From NCBI RefSeq assembly GCF_034372165.1, contig NZ_CP139698.1:1302001-1366000 (forward strand): a stretch of 64,000 nucleotides of DNA, given 5' to 3'. Both the position numbers and the translations under genes were made by a program. Below are positions 35,786-44,291 of this stretch, in pieces (positions within the stretch are counted from its first letter, which is position 1; every line of letters begins with the position of its first letter). This DNA is from Christiangramia sp. OXR-203 (GTDB taxonomy: Bacteria > Bacteroidota > Bacteroidia > Flavobacteriales > Flavobacteriaceae). Below the pieces are notes generated by a model. It had not been told where the DNA came from and did not search any database. It saw only the letters and a list, made by a program, of their open reading frames with translations.

Positions 35786-36221
35786 GAAAAAACCTAAGAA
35801 GGTATTTGTACAAGGAGCAATTCCTCCTGAAAAGATCGCGAAATCCATCGCGAATCATCAGTCCAAAACCAATATTGGTGCACATAGTATCTTTCTTGGT
35901 CAGATTCGGGCAGATGAGGTGGATGGTAAAATAGTTCAAGCCATAGAATATAGTGCCTATGAAGAAATGGCGGAACAGGTTTTTCATGAAATAAGGGAAA
36001 AAGCTTTCTCAAAGTTCGATATCACCTGCGCTCATATTTATCATAGTAAGGGTAGGGTAAATTCGGGAGAGATTTGTTTGTTCGTTTTTACGTCTTCGGC
36101 TCATCGAAAGATAGCGATAGAGGCATGTAATTTTTTCGTGGAAGAGATCAAAGCGAAAGTACCCATCTTTGGAAAAGAACTTTTTGAGGACGATTCTCAC
36201 CAATGGAAAGTAAATAAATAA
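35778..36221 (+). CDS. moaE: Molybdopterin synthase large subunit
   Basis: A 147-residue protein carrying the MoaE core: GAHSIFLGQIR, AIEYSAYEEMAEQ, HIYHSKGRVNSGEICLFVF (19 residues) and a C-terminal PIFGKELFED with the conserved active-site lysine. It converts precursor Z (cPMP) to molybdopterin with thiocarboxylated MoaD. It overlaps moeB by 8 bases and shares one base with the next gene. Confidence 0.95.
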   Translation: MDKKKPKKVFVQGAIPPEKIAKSIANHQSKTNIGAHSIFLGQIRADEVDGKIVQAIEYSAYEEMAEQVFHEIREKAFSKFDITCAHIYHSKGRVNSGEICLFVFTSSAHRKIAIEACNFFVEEIKAKVPIFGKELFEDDSHQWKVNK

Positions 36222-37117
36222 TGGTAGACATAACACACAAAATAAATACCCTGAGAGAAGCAACAGCCTTGGCGGTTGTGAAAACTTCTTCGGAAGAGAC
36301 TATCAATGCGATTCGAAATAATACGGTGCCTAAAGGAAATGTTTTCGAAATGGCTAAAGCTGCCGGACTTTTAGGGGTGAAGAAAACTCCTGATTTGCTT
36401 CCAGATTGTCATCCTTTGCCTATCGAATATACTGGTATTCAATATGAGATTAAGGATCTTGAGATCCATATTTCGGTAGAGGTGAAAACGATCTACAAAA
36501 CCGGTGTTGAGGTCGAAGCTATGCATGGAGCCAGTATCGTCGCGCTGACCTTATACGATATGCTGAAACCCATCGATAAAAAGGTGGAAATTGGCAGTAT
36601 AAAATTGCAGCAAAAGAAAGGCGGTAAATCCTCCTTTAAGATCAATTCTGAAGGGATTACGGCCAGTGTGATTGTATGTTCCGATACTATTTCGAAAGGG
36701 AATGGTGAGGATAAGGCTGGAGAAGTGATCCTTTCCAAACTGAAGGATTTGAACATTCCTGGCACAAAATCCATCATTGCAGATGAACCTTCAGAAATTA
36801 AAACAGCTTTGGAAAACGCCGAAGGAAACCTGGTAATTTTCACAGGTGGAACTGGGGTAAGCGATCGGGATAATACTCCCGAGATAATTAGCAAGATGTT
36901 GGACAAAAATATACCCGGTGTAGAAGAACAGATTAGAAGTTATGGACAACAACGTATGCCCTTTGCTATGCTGTCAAGATCTGTAGCAGGTGTAATGAAC
37001 GGAAAGCTTGTACTTGCGTTTCCAGGTTCCACCAAAGGCGCTGCAGAATGCATGGATGCCATATTTCCGCATGTTTTGCATGCGTTCAAAGTTTTAGAAG
37101 GAAAGAGACATGATTGA
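36221..37117 (+). CDS. moaCB: MoaC-MoaB bifunctional fusion
   Basis: A 298-residue fusion. Residues 1-147 are MoaC (cyclic pyranopterin monophosphate synthase accessory protein): MVDITHKINTLREA, DLLPDCHPLP and VEAMHGASIVALTLYDM. Residues about 150-298 are MoaB/MogA (molybdopterin adenylyltransferase): VIVCSDTISKG, IFTGGTGVSDRD and LAFPGSTKGAAEC. It therefore combines an early step (cPMP formation with MoaA) and a late step (adenylylation before MoeA). The fusion is known from other Bacteroidota. The TIG-like junction has no extra domain. Confidence 0.95.
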   Translation: MVDITHKINTLREATALAVVKTSSEETINAIRNNTVPKGNVFEMAKAAGLLGVKKTPDLLPDCHPLPIEYTGIQYEIKDLEIHISVEVKTIYKTGVEVEAMHGASIVALTLYDMLKPIDKKVEIGSIKLQQKKGGKSSFKINSEGITASVIVCSDTISKGNGEDKAGEVILSKLKDLNIPGTKSIIADEPSEIKTALENAEGNLVIFTGGTGVSDRDNTPEIISKMLDKNIPGVEEQIRSYGQQRMPFAMLSRSVAGVMNGKLVLAFPGSTKGAAECMDAIFPHVLHAFKVLEGKRHD

Positions 37118-38102
37118 AGAAAGAAAGCAGATCGTAGACAATTTTGGTAGGCCACATACCTACTTGAGGATCTCACTTACAGATCGCTGTAATTTGAGGT
37201 GCTTTTATTGTATGCCAGAAGATGGAATTCAGCTAATGGATAAACCCAGTATTATGACCCTGGAAGAGATTATTAGCCTGGCGACCAGCTTTAGAGACCT
37301 TGGAGTAGATACCATTCGGCTTACGGGTGGAGAACCTCTGGTTCGGAAGAATTTTGGGCATCTCGTGGAGGAACTTTCCAAATTGGGAGTGACCTTAAAG
37401 ATCACCACTAATGGTATTGTACTGCATAAATACCTGGATCTTTTTCAGAAAATAGGTTTAAAAAAGATCAATTTCAGCCTTGATACCCTAGATAAGGCAA
37501 GGTCGATTTTTATAACAAAGCGAGACTTTTACGACCGTATTATGCAGAACCTGGAGAAGGCGCTTGAAATGGGTATGCAAATCAAGATTAATATCGTGCT
37601 GATAAAAGGAGTAAATGATGCCGAGATCAATGATTTTATTGCACTTACAAAGCATAAGAATCTGGTTGTAAAATTCATAGAATTTATGCCTTTTAAAGGA
37701 AATGAATGGGACTGGAGTAAGGGAGTAAGTAAACAGGAAATACTGGATACGGTCGAGAAAAAATTTGGAGAGATAGAAGTACTCGAAAATCCTAAGCATA
37801 GTACCAGTACAAATTTCAAAGTGGTAGGTCATACTGGAAGCTTTGCCATTGTTAGCACGATCACCAATCCTTTTTGCAGCGAATGTAACCGGATTAGAGT
37901 TACTGCCGATGGAAAAATGAAAAACTGCCTGTTTGCCAATTCTGAAACCGATCTACTCAGTCCTATGCGGGCAGGTGAAGAATTAAGTCCGATTATTTTA
38001 AACGCTATTAAATCCAAGAAACATAGCCGGGATGGTATGGATGTGAAGATGGATGCAGAGCATTATGAACAAAACCGGTCTATGATCTCAATAGGAGGAT
38101 AA
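37110..38102 (+). CDS. moaA: GTP 3',8-cyclase (radical SAM)
   Basis: First enzyme of molybdenum-cofactor synthesis, 330 residues. The radical-SAM cluster ligands are Cys27, Cys31 and Cys34 (CNLRCFYC). The second cluster, which binds the substrate GTP, has Cys256, Cys259 and Cys273. The chain ends in Gly-Gly, as functional MoaA requires. It overlaps moaCB by 8 bases and shares one base with moeA. Confidence 0.97.
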   Translation: MIEERKQIVDNFGRPHTYLRISLTDRCNLRCFYCMPEDGIQLMDKPSIMTLEEIISLATSFRDLGVDTIRLTGGEPLVRKNFGHLVEELSKLGVTLKITTNGIVLHKYLDLFQKIGLKKINFSLDTLDKARSIFITKRDFYDRIMQNLEKALEMGMQIKINIVLIKGVNDAEINDFIALTKHKNLVVKFIEFMPFKGNEWDWSKGVSKQEILDTVEKKFGEIEVLENPKHSTSTNFKVVGHTGSFAIVSTITNPFCSECNRIRVTADGKMKNCLFANSETDLLSPMRAGEELSPIILNAIKSKKHSRDGMDVKMDAEHYEQNRSMISIGG

Positions 38103-39268
38103 TGGTAGAAATTCAGGAAGCATTAGAAATTATTAGATCACAGCATGTACAGCTGGATACTGAAGTAGTGGGTCTTAAAGATTCACTTGACAGAGTTTTG
38201 GCTGAAGATCTAAAAGCAGACATCGATCTGCCGGGTTTCGATAATTCGGCTATGGATGGTTATGCTTTGGGTGGTCTTCAGCAGGAATATAAGGTCGTTG
38301 GTGAAGTTGCTGCAGGTGATTCGAAAGAGTTCATACTTAAGAACGGTGAAGCAGTTCGAATCTTTACCGGTGCAAAAGTTCCGGAAGGTACTTCTGCAGT
38401 GATCATGCAGGAAAAAACGGAGGTTAAACAGAACTTACTTATTCTTGAGGTGTTACCAAAAGATGGCCAATGTATTCGAAAAAAAGGTGAAGAGCTAAAT
38501 AAAGGTGAGCTGGTATTTAGCAAGTCGTACCAAATTACTGCTGCCGGAATTGGAATGCTAGGTAGTCTTGGGCTCAATAAAGTAAAAGTATTTAAGAAAC
38601 CCGTCATTCAATTGATCACCACCGGGAATGAACTGGTCGCTCCCGGAGAATCATTGCATGCTGGGCAGATCTACGAATCCAACAGTGGTGCTATAGAAGC
38701 GGCATTGAAAAGCAAAGGATTTTCCAGTTCAGCAAGCAGGAAGATCAATGATGATTTTGAATTGATCAAAACTGGAATTTCGGAAGCTTTAGAAAATACG
38801 GAGGTACTCATTCTTTCAGGAGGAATTTCGGTGGGAGATTACGATTTTGTAAAGCAGGCACTGGAAGAAAACGGGGTAGTGGAGCTATTCTATAAGGTGA
38901 AGCAAAAGCCCGGAAAACCTTTATATTTTGGAAGGAAAGGAAACCAATTTGTATTTGCGCTGCCTGGAAATCCCGCGTCTTCTCTTAGTTGTTTTTATAT
39001 CTATGTATTACCGCTTTTACAAAAGCTTAGCGGACTTCCAGGTAAAGGCTTGCTAGAACTCAATTTGCCAATTTTCAGCGATTTTCACAACAGGGGAGAC
39101 CGTCCAGTCTTTCTGAAAGCTAATATTGACAATAATTTTGTAGAGATTCTAAACGCACAGGGATCTTCAATGATAGGTTCAATGGCAAAAGGAAATGCAC
39201 TGGCATTTGTTGAAGCCAATGAAAAAATAGGGAAAGGATCATTAATTAAAACATTTTTGATCTCCTAA
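38102..39268 (+). CDS. moeA: Molybdopterin molybdotransferase
   Basis: Inserts molybdate into adenylated molybdopterin; 388 residues, close to the usual 400-410. Visible motifs are DNSAMDGYAL (residues about 46-55), FTGAKVPEGTSAVIMQE, TTGNELV, SGGISVGDYDFV and ALPGNPASS. It follows moaA directly (one shared base) and precedes the TauE gene by one base. Confidence 0.96.
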   Translation: MVEIQEALEIIRSQHVQLDTEVVGLKDSLDRVLAEDLKADIDLPGFDNSAMDGYALGGLQQEYKVVGEVAAGDSKEFILKNGEAVRIFTGAKVPEGTSAVIMQEKTEVKQNLLILEVLPKDGQCIRKKGEELNKGELVFSKSYQITAAGIGMLGSLGLNKVKVFKKPVIQLITTGNELVAPGESLHAGQIYESNSGAIEAALKSKGFSSSASRKINDDFELIKTGISEALENTEVLILSGGISVGDYDFVKQALEENGVVELFYKVKQKPGKPLYFGRKGNQFVFALPGNPASSLSCFYIYVLPLLQKLSGLPGKGLLELNLPIFSDFHNRGDRPVFLKANIDNNFVEILNAQGSSMIGSMAKGNALAFVEANEKIGKGSLIKTFLIS

Positions 39269-39269
39269 C

Positions 39270-40025
39270 ATGCCTCTGGAATACCTGCCATTGTTATTTT
39301 TCTTAATCGCGCTATTCTATAGTTCGGTAGGGTTTGGTGGAGGTTCCAGTTACCTGGCCATACTAAGCCTCGTCATGACCGATTTCTATGAGATTCGTTC
39401 TACCGCTTTAATATTGAATATCTGCGTTGTTTCTATCAGCACCGTTGTTTTTGCGCGAAATGGTGTATTAAAACCTCGTATTCTATGGCCATTTTTTGTA
39501 CTGAGTATTCCCCTTGCCTACGTGGGTGCGCAGATAAAATTATCACAGGATATTTTCTTTATAATTTTAGGATTTGCACTTCTAATGGCAGGCGTTTTTA
39601 TGTGTCTCCGCTTTTGGAAATCTCCGCATGTAACTACGGAATTCAACAATTTTAAAAAGGCAATTTTAGGCGGAGGTATTGGATTATTATCAGGTATTTC
39701 CGGAATTGGTGGTGGAATTTTCCTTTCGCCTGTACTCAACCTAATGAGGTGGAAGGATGCACGTATCATCGCCTCCCTGGCTTCAGTATTTATACTCGTA
39801 AATAGTATCGCTGGATTAGTGGGACTACATATGGCTGATACTTTTAAACTTGAGACAGATCTGCTTTTGAAATTAATCATAGCTGTAGTTTTAGGGGGAA
39901 TAATTGGTTCTTATCTAAGCAGTAAAAAATTCAATTTGAGGCTACTCGGAATATTGACTGCTGTCCTGGTATTTTATGTTGGACTGCGACTTATCTTAAA
40001 GTTCGGACTTGATTTAAGCATCTGA
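39270..40025 (+). CDS. TauE/SafE family sulfite or anion exporter
   Basis: An inner-membrane protein of 251 residues with about eight helices. Two repeated glycine motifs are typical of TauE/SafE: SSVGFGGGSSYLA near residue 18 and SGISGIGGGIFLSP near 137. The family moves sulfite, sulfonates or other small anions. As the last gene of the cofactor operon (one base after moeA) it may handle sulfur by-products or an oxyanion; that role is inference. Confidence 0.88.
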   Translation: MPLEYLPLLFFLIALFYSSVGFGGGSSYLAILSLVMTDFYEIRSTALILNICVVSISTVVFARNGVLKPRILWPFFVLSIPLAYVGAQIKLSQDIFFIILGFALLMAGVFMCLRFWKSPHVTTEFNNFKKAILGGGIGLLSGISGIGGGIFLSPVLNLMRWKDARIIASLASVFILVNSIAGLVGLHMADTFKLETDLLLKLIIAVVLGGIIGSYLSSKKFNLRLLGILTAVLVFYVGLRLILKFGLDLSI

Positions 40026-40075
40026 TATTTTCTATTTAATAATAAACTTTGGTTAAAAAGAATTGCGATTGGTTC

Positions 40076-40094
40076 GTTAACGCTCGCTGTTAAC
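40076..40094. promoter_or_regulatory. GTTAAC inverted repeat upstream of paoABC
   Basis: GTTAAC-N7-GTTAAC (each half is itself palindromic) about 70 bases before the paoA start, inside the 140-base gap that separates the cofactor operon from paoABC. It may be an operator; no regulator is assigned. A weak TAATTTTA -7-like element lies downstream of it. Confidence 0.3.
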
Positions 40095-40165
40095 AGTTCA
40101 GTAACATTTCCCAAGTCTTATTTCTGTAATTTTAAAGGGTAGACTTACCTCCAAAAAATAATTAC

Positions 40166-40966
40166 ATGAAAGATTTAGATAAGTGGAATGCCAAGGTTGA
40201 GGCAGATGACTTCACCGATGATGAAAAGAAGGTTTTTGATGAAATGGGGCTGAAAGGCACTTCAAGGAGAACCTTTTTAAAGCAGGTCTCAGTGGCAAGT
40301 ATGAGTCTCTGGGCAACTTCATATTTTACTAATGATCTGTTTGCTAGCACTATGGAAGACCTTCCGGAAGAAGCACGGGTTTTATTAAATGAAGTAAAAG
40401 TGAATTTGCGAGTGAATGATATGAGCAAACCACTAAATATCGATTCTAGAATGAGTCTGCTCGATGCACTCAGGGAGCGGCTTGCTCTTACCGGTACAAA
40501 AAAAGGTTGTGACCATGGGCAATGTGGTGCATGTACAGTAATGATCGATGGTAAAAGAAAACTTTCCTGTTTGACTCTTGCAGCAACCTGCGACGAAAAA
40601 GAGATCACCACAGTAGAAGGTCTTGCCAGCGATGGAAAACTTCATCCTATGCAGGAAGCTTTTGTGAAACATGACGGCTACCAATGCGGATATTGTACTC
40701 CTGGACAGGTTTGTTCTTCTGTAGCATTACTGGAAGAAGCTAAGAATGGGGAAGCCAGTTATTTAACTGAAGATCTGAAAACTATCAAAAAAGACCTCAA
40801 ACTTTCCGAAGCAGAAATCAGAGAGCGTATGTCTGGAAATATTTGCCGTTGTGGTGCTTATAATAATATTGTACAGGCCTTTAAGGAGGTTCATTCCGGA
40901 GATAGTGAAATGCCAACCTGGGAATTTGCTACCCAGGAACAAATGAAAAATGTAAAGAACGCTTAA
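40166..40966 (+). CDS. paoA: PaoA-type [2Fe-2S] subunit of aldehyde oxidoreductase, Tat-exported
   Basis: Iron-sulfur subunit of 266 residues. The twin-arginine motif SRRTFLKQ (Arg34-Arg35) and a hydrophobic stretch follow an unusually long polar leader. Two [2Fe-2S] sites are visible: CDHGQCGAC plus a later Cys, and CGYCTPGQ with NICRCGAY. This is the periplasmic PaoABC (YagTSR) type, an FAD-containing aldehyde oxidoreductase, and differs from IorA upstream. It is the first gene of a three-gene operon; the next starts 12 bases on. Confidence 0.93.
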   Translation: MKDLDKWNAKVEADDFTDDEKKVFDEMGLKGTSRRTFLKQVSVASMSLWATSYFTNDLFASTMEDLPEEARVLLNEVKVNLRVNDMSKPLNIDSRMSLLDALRERLALTGTKKGCDHGQCGACTVMIDGKRKLSCLTLAATCDEKEITTVEGLASDGKLHPMQEAFVKHDGYQCGYCTPGQVCSSVALLEEAKNGEASYLTEDLKTIKKDLKLSEAEIRERMSGNICRCGAYNNIVQAFKEVHSGDSEMPTWEFATQEQMKNVKNA

Positions 40967-40978
40967 TACCAACCAGAT

Positions 40979-41965
40979 ATGAGACCATTCACTTATACGA
41001 ATGCCAAAAATACACAGGAAGCTTTGCAGGAAACTACTGCAACGACACATTACCTGGCCGGAGGAACTAATCTGGTGGATCTAATGAAAGAAGATGTAGA
41101 ACGTCCCGATCAATTAGTGGATGTAAATAATCTTGAATTCAATAAAATTGAAAAGAATCAATCTGGAGGCTGGAGTCTTGGAGCGATGCTAAATAACTCT
41201 GATACTGCGAATCATCCGGATATCCGTCAGAATTATCCGTTACTATCCATGGCTATGCTATCTGCTGCGACTGCACAGATCAGGAATATGGCTACTAATG
41301 GAGGTAACTTACTACAGAGAACCAGATGTCCCTATTTCTTCGAGACTTCAATGCCCTGCAATAAAAGGGAACCAGGTTCTGGTTGTGGCGCAATTGATGG
41401 AATGAATGCAGTACACGCAATTTTTGGTTATAGCAAGGAATGTATCGCTACACATCCTTCAGATATGTGCGTTGCCCTTGCCGCTATGGGAGCTGAAGTT
41501 GAAGTTCAAAAGACAGACGGTTCCAGTCGCAAAATTCCATTCAACGAGTTCCATAGGTTGCCGGGTGATAGACCTGAAAAAGATACTACCCTCGAAGAAG
41601 GAGAATTGATAACTGAGATACATTTATCTTCTCCGGAGTTTTCGGATAATTACTATTACCTGAAGATTCGAGAGCGTTCAAGTTATGCTTTTGCGCTTAT
41701 TTCAGTGGCAGCTGGATTATCCATTCAAAATGGGATGATTTCCAAAGTTGGTCTGGCCATGGGTGGAGTTGCTCACAAACCCTGGAAACTTTCAGAAGCT
41801 GAAGATTTTCTTAAGGGTAAAAATGCGAATACAGAAAATTTCGAGAAGGCGGCAGAGCTGGCTTTAAAAGACGCTAAACCATTTGAGAAGAATAAATATA
41901 AGGTCGAGATGGGTAAGAAAGCTATAGTGCGGGCACTCGAGCAGGCTACAAATCGAACAGCATAA
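40979..41965 (+). CDS. paoB: PaoB-type FAD subunit of aldehyde oxidoreductase
   Basis: Flavin subunit of 328 residues. FAD-binding motifs are AGGTNLVDLMK near residue 29 and ATNGGNLLQRTRC near residue 105. The cysteine-rich insert that follows (TRCPYF, MPCNKREPGSGC) matches the loop that holds an extra [4Fe-4S] cluster in E. coli PaoB. It lies between paoA and paoC with gaps of 12 and 21 bases. Confidence 0.94.
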   Translation: MRPFTYTNAKNTQEALQETTATTHYLAGGTNLVDLMKEDVERPDQLVDVNNLEFNKIEKNQSGGWSLGAMLNNSDTANHPDIRQNYPLLSMAMLSAATAQIRNMATNGGNLLQRTRCPYFFETSMPCNKREPGSGCGAIDGMNAVHAIFGYSKECIATHPSDMCVALAAMGAEVEVQKTDGSSRKIPFNEFHRLPGDRPEKDTTLEEGELITEIHLSSPEFSDNYYYLKIRERSSYAFALISVAAGLSIQNGMISKVGLAMGGVAHKPWKLSEAEDFLKGKNANTENFEKAAELALKDAKPFEKNKYKVEMGKKAIVRALEQATNRTA

Positions 41966-41986
41966 CCAATTTCAAAAATTTATAAG

Positions 41987-44167
41987 ATGAAGACAATGAA
42001 CAAAACTGGAGTTGGTGCAGCGATAGACCGGGTAGAAGGACATTTGAAGGTTACCGGGAAAGCTACCTATGCTTCAGAATTTCCTATAGAAAATAAAGTT
42101 TACGCACAGGGTATTAATAGCACCATTGCAAAAGGAACTATTGTTTCTGTAGACACTACTGAAGCTGAAAATGCTGCCGGCGTACTGGCGGTAATTACCC
42201 ACAAGAACGCTGAAAAGCTTAACGATTTCAAGAAAGATCGCTATCAGATCGCTACAGATACTATTGCACCGGTGCTTCAGAGCAATAAAGTGCATTATTA
42301 CGGCGAGTATGTAGGAGTTGTGGTTGCTGAAACTTTCGAGCAGGCTCAATATGCTGCGAGACTGGTTAAATTCGAATATAGTAAGGCAAGCGATCCTGCG
42401 ATACATTTTGATAAACAACGGGATAATGCATTTTTTCCGAGTGAGGATTCAGATTATTCTCGTGGTGATATGGATAAAGGGCTTGCTGAAGCAGATGAGG
42501 TGATCGAGCAGACGTATATAACGCCGATCGAACATCATCATCCCATGGAACTTCATGCGGTGATTGCCGAGTGGAATAATGGGAAGGTGACTGCTTATGC
42601 TAGTCAGCAAATGGTGGAAGATGCAACTATTGCTATTTCAGATACTTTCCAGATTCCGCAGAAGGATGTGAGAGTGATCGCGGCATATGTTGGTGGAGGA
42701 TTTGGTTCCAAACTTAATGTAGAGCGGCATGTAACTCTGGCGGTTATGGCGGCTAAGAAGGTGGGCAGGCCTGTGCAGGTTACAGTAACCAGAACCCAGA
42801 TGTTCACTAATACAGGTCTTAGACAGAAGAATGAGCAAACGATGAAGATTGGTGCTAAAAAGGATGGAACCATGACAGCCTTATCTCATGATACCCTGTC
42901 GCATACTTCACCTAATCTTGTTTACCAGGAACCCTGCGGAATGGTTTCAAAAATGCTTTACAACAGTCCGAATGCCAAGGTGACCGAGCGACTGATGCCC
43001 ATGAACCTGCAAACACCGTTTGCCATGAGAGCTCCGGGAGAAGCAACTGGAAGTTTTGCACTGGAATCTGCAATGGATGAAATGGCCTGGAAGTTAAAGA
43101 TGGATCCTTTAGAGTTCAGGATCAAGAATGATACTCAAACAGATCTTCATAAGAATCAACCTTTCTCCTCCCGATTACTGGTAGAATGTTTGCGCATTGG
43201 CGCTGAAAAATTTGGGTGGAAAGATCGTAAGGATCAACCTCGAACTAATGTAAAAGGAAACTGGCTTGTAGGCTATGGTGTTAGTGCGGCTTCCAGAAAT
43301 TCACCTTATCGTAAAACTCACGCAAAAGTACTTCTGGAACTTGTTAAAGATAAGGTAGAAGCAACTATTCAAATGGATGCGACCGATATTGGTACAGGCA
43401 CTTATACGATCGTAGCTCAAACTGCTGCGGAATATCTTGGAATTCCAGTAGAACAGGTCAAAGTAGAACTTGGAGACTCTAACTTCCCCGTAACTCCTGG
43501 GTCTGGAGGATCGTGGGGTGCTGCATCTTATTGTAATGGAGCAAGAGCTGCCTGCGAAAATGCAGTCATGAATCTAAAAGACAATAGAAGTATTCCTAAA
43601 GATCAGGAAGTTGCCCTAACTGAACTTTTAAAGCAGAACCAGATTACCAAATTTGAAATGACCGGAATGGCCGAGCCTTCTACGGAATTTGAAAAGCATT
43701 CTGTATTCTCTTTTGGTGCTAACTTCGCAGAAGTGTGGGTAGATAAAGACACAGGAATGTGGAGGATCGAAAGAATGGTAAATGTTGGTGCTGCCGGAAA
43801 AATTCTAAATCCAAAAACTGCATACGGACAAATAATTGGTGGTCTCACCATGGGTGCTGGAATGGCTATAGCCGAAAAAACAGATGTTGAACCAAATTTC
43901 GGAAATTTCATTACCCGTTCCTTTGCAGATTATCATGTACCAGTCAACCTTGATATGGCGAACATTGACGTTATCTTTCTTCCAGAAGAAGATAAGATTG
44001 CTAACAAAATGGGAATCAAAGGAATCGGGGAACTTGGAATTACCAGTGTCGCCGCTTCACTATCGAATGCCATTTTTAATGCTACTGGTAAAAGAATGCG
44101 AGAGCTACCCATTACACCTGAAAAACTAATAGAAGCACCGCTAGAACCCGGTGTTCAGGAAGTTTAA
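41987..44167 (+). CDS. paoC: PaoC-type molybdopterin subunit of aldehyde oxidoreductase
   Basis: Catalytic subunit of 726 residues (E. coli PaoC is 732). It has GGGFGSK and RAPGEATGSFALE for cofactor binding, GSGGSWGAAS, and the catalytic Glu682 in GIGELGITS, equivalent to Glu692 of E. coli PaoC. PaoABC oxidises a broad range of aromatic aldehydes and is thought to detoxify aldehydes. No paoD follows; the xdhC gene 8 kb upstream probably serves both hydroxylases. The operon ends at a hairpin. Confidence 0.95.
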   Translation: MKTMNKTGVGAAIDRVEGHLKVTGKATYASEFPIENKVYAQGINSTIAKGTIVSVDTTEAENAAGVLAVITHKNAEKLNDFKKDRYQIATDTIAPVLQSNKVHYYGEYVGVVVAETFEQAQYAARLVKFEYSKASDPAIHFDKQRDNAFFPSEDSDYSRGDMDKGLAEADEVIEQTYITPIEHHHPMELHAVIAEWNNGKVTAYASQQMVEDATIAISDTFQIPQKDVRVIAAYVGGGFGSKLNVERHVTLAVMAAKKVGRPVQVTVTRTQMFTNTGLRQKNEQTMKIGAKKDGTMTALSHDTLSHTSPNLVYQEPCGMVSKMLYNSPNAKVTERLMPMNLQTPFAMRAPGEATGSFALESAMDEMAWKLKMDPLEFRIKNDTQTDLHKNQPFSSRLLVECLRIGAEKFGWKDRKDQPRTNVKGNWLVGYGVSAASRNSPYRKTHAKVLLELVKDKVEATIQMDATDIGTGTYTIVAQTAAEYLGIPVEQVKVELGDSNFPVTPGSGGSWGAASYCNGARAACENAVMNLKDNRSIPKDQEVALTELLKQNQITKFEMTGMAEPSTEFEKHSVFSFGANFAEVWVDKDTGMWRIERMVNVGAAGKILNPKTAYGQIIGGLTMGAGMAIAEKTDVEPNFGNFITRSFADYHVPVNLDMANIDVIFLPEEDKIANKMGIKGIGELGITSVAASLSNAIFNATGKRMRELPITPEKLIEAPLEPGVQEV

Positions 44168-44173
44168 AATTAC

Positions 44174-44200
44174 AACCCGGAAGATATTCTGGGTTTTTTT
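44174..44200 (+). terminator. Terminator of paoABC
   Basis: A 7-bp stem with one G-T pair (AACCCGG 44174-44180, CTGGGTT 44189-44195), loop of 8, followed by a continuous T-run. It starts 7 bases after the paoC stop. Confidence 0.8.
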
Positions 44201-44252
44201 ATGACTAATGAGAGTTTAACAACTGTTAATTAAGATGTAAACTATCATATAT

Positions 44253-44275
44253 TAATAGTAATACTATTAGATTTG
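44253..44275 (+). promoter_or_regulatory. Palindromic operator overlapping the -7 element of the TetR gene
   Basis: TAATAGTA-A-TACTATTA (44253-44269) is a perfect 17-base palindrome. Its last two bases are the first two of TAGATTTG (44268-44275), an exact TAnnTTTG -7 element. Transcription would start about 10 bases before the GTG of the TetR gene. A bound repressor would block the promoter, which fits autoregulation of the whole export operon. A second inverted repeat, TTAAC-N4-GTTAA, lies at 44216-44229. Confidence 0.6.
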
Positions 44276-44291
44276 CCTTAAATAAGATTAG

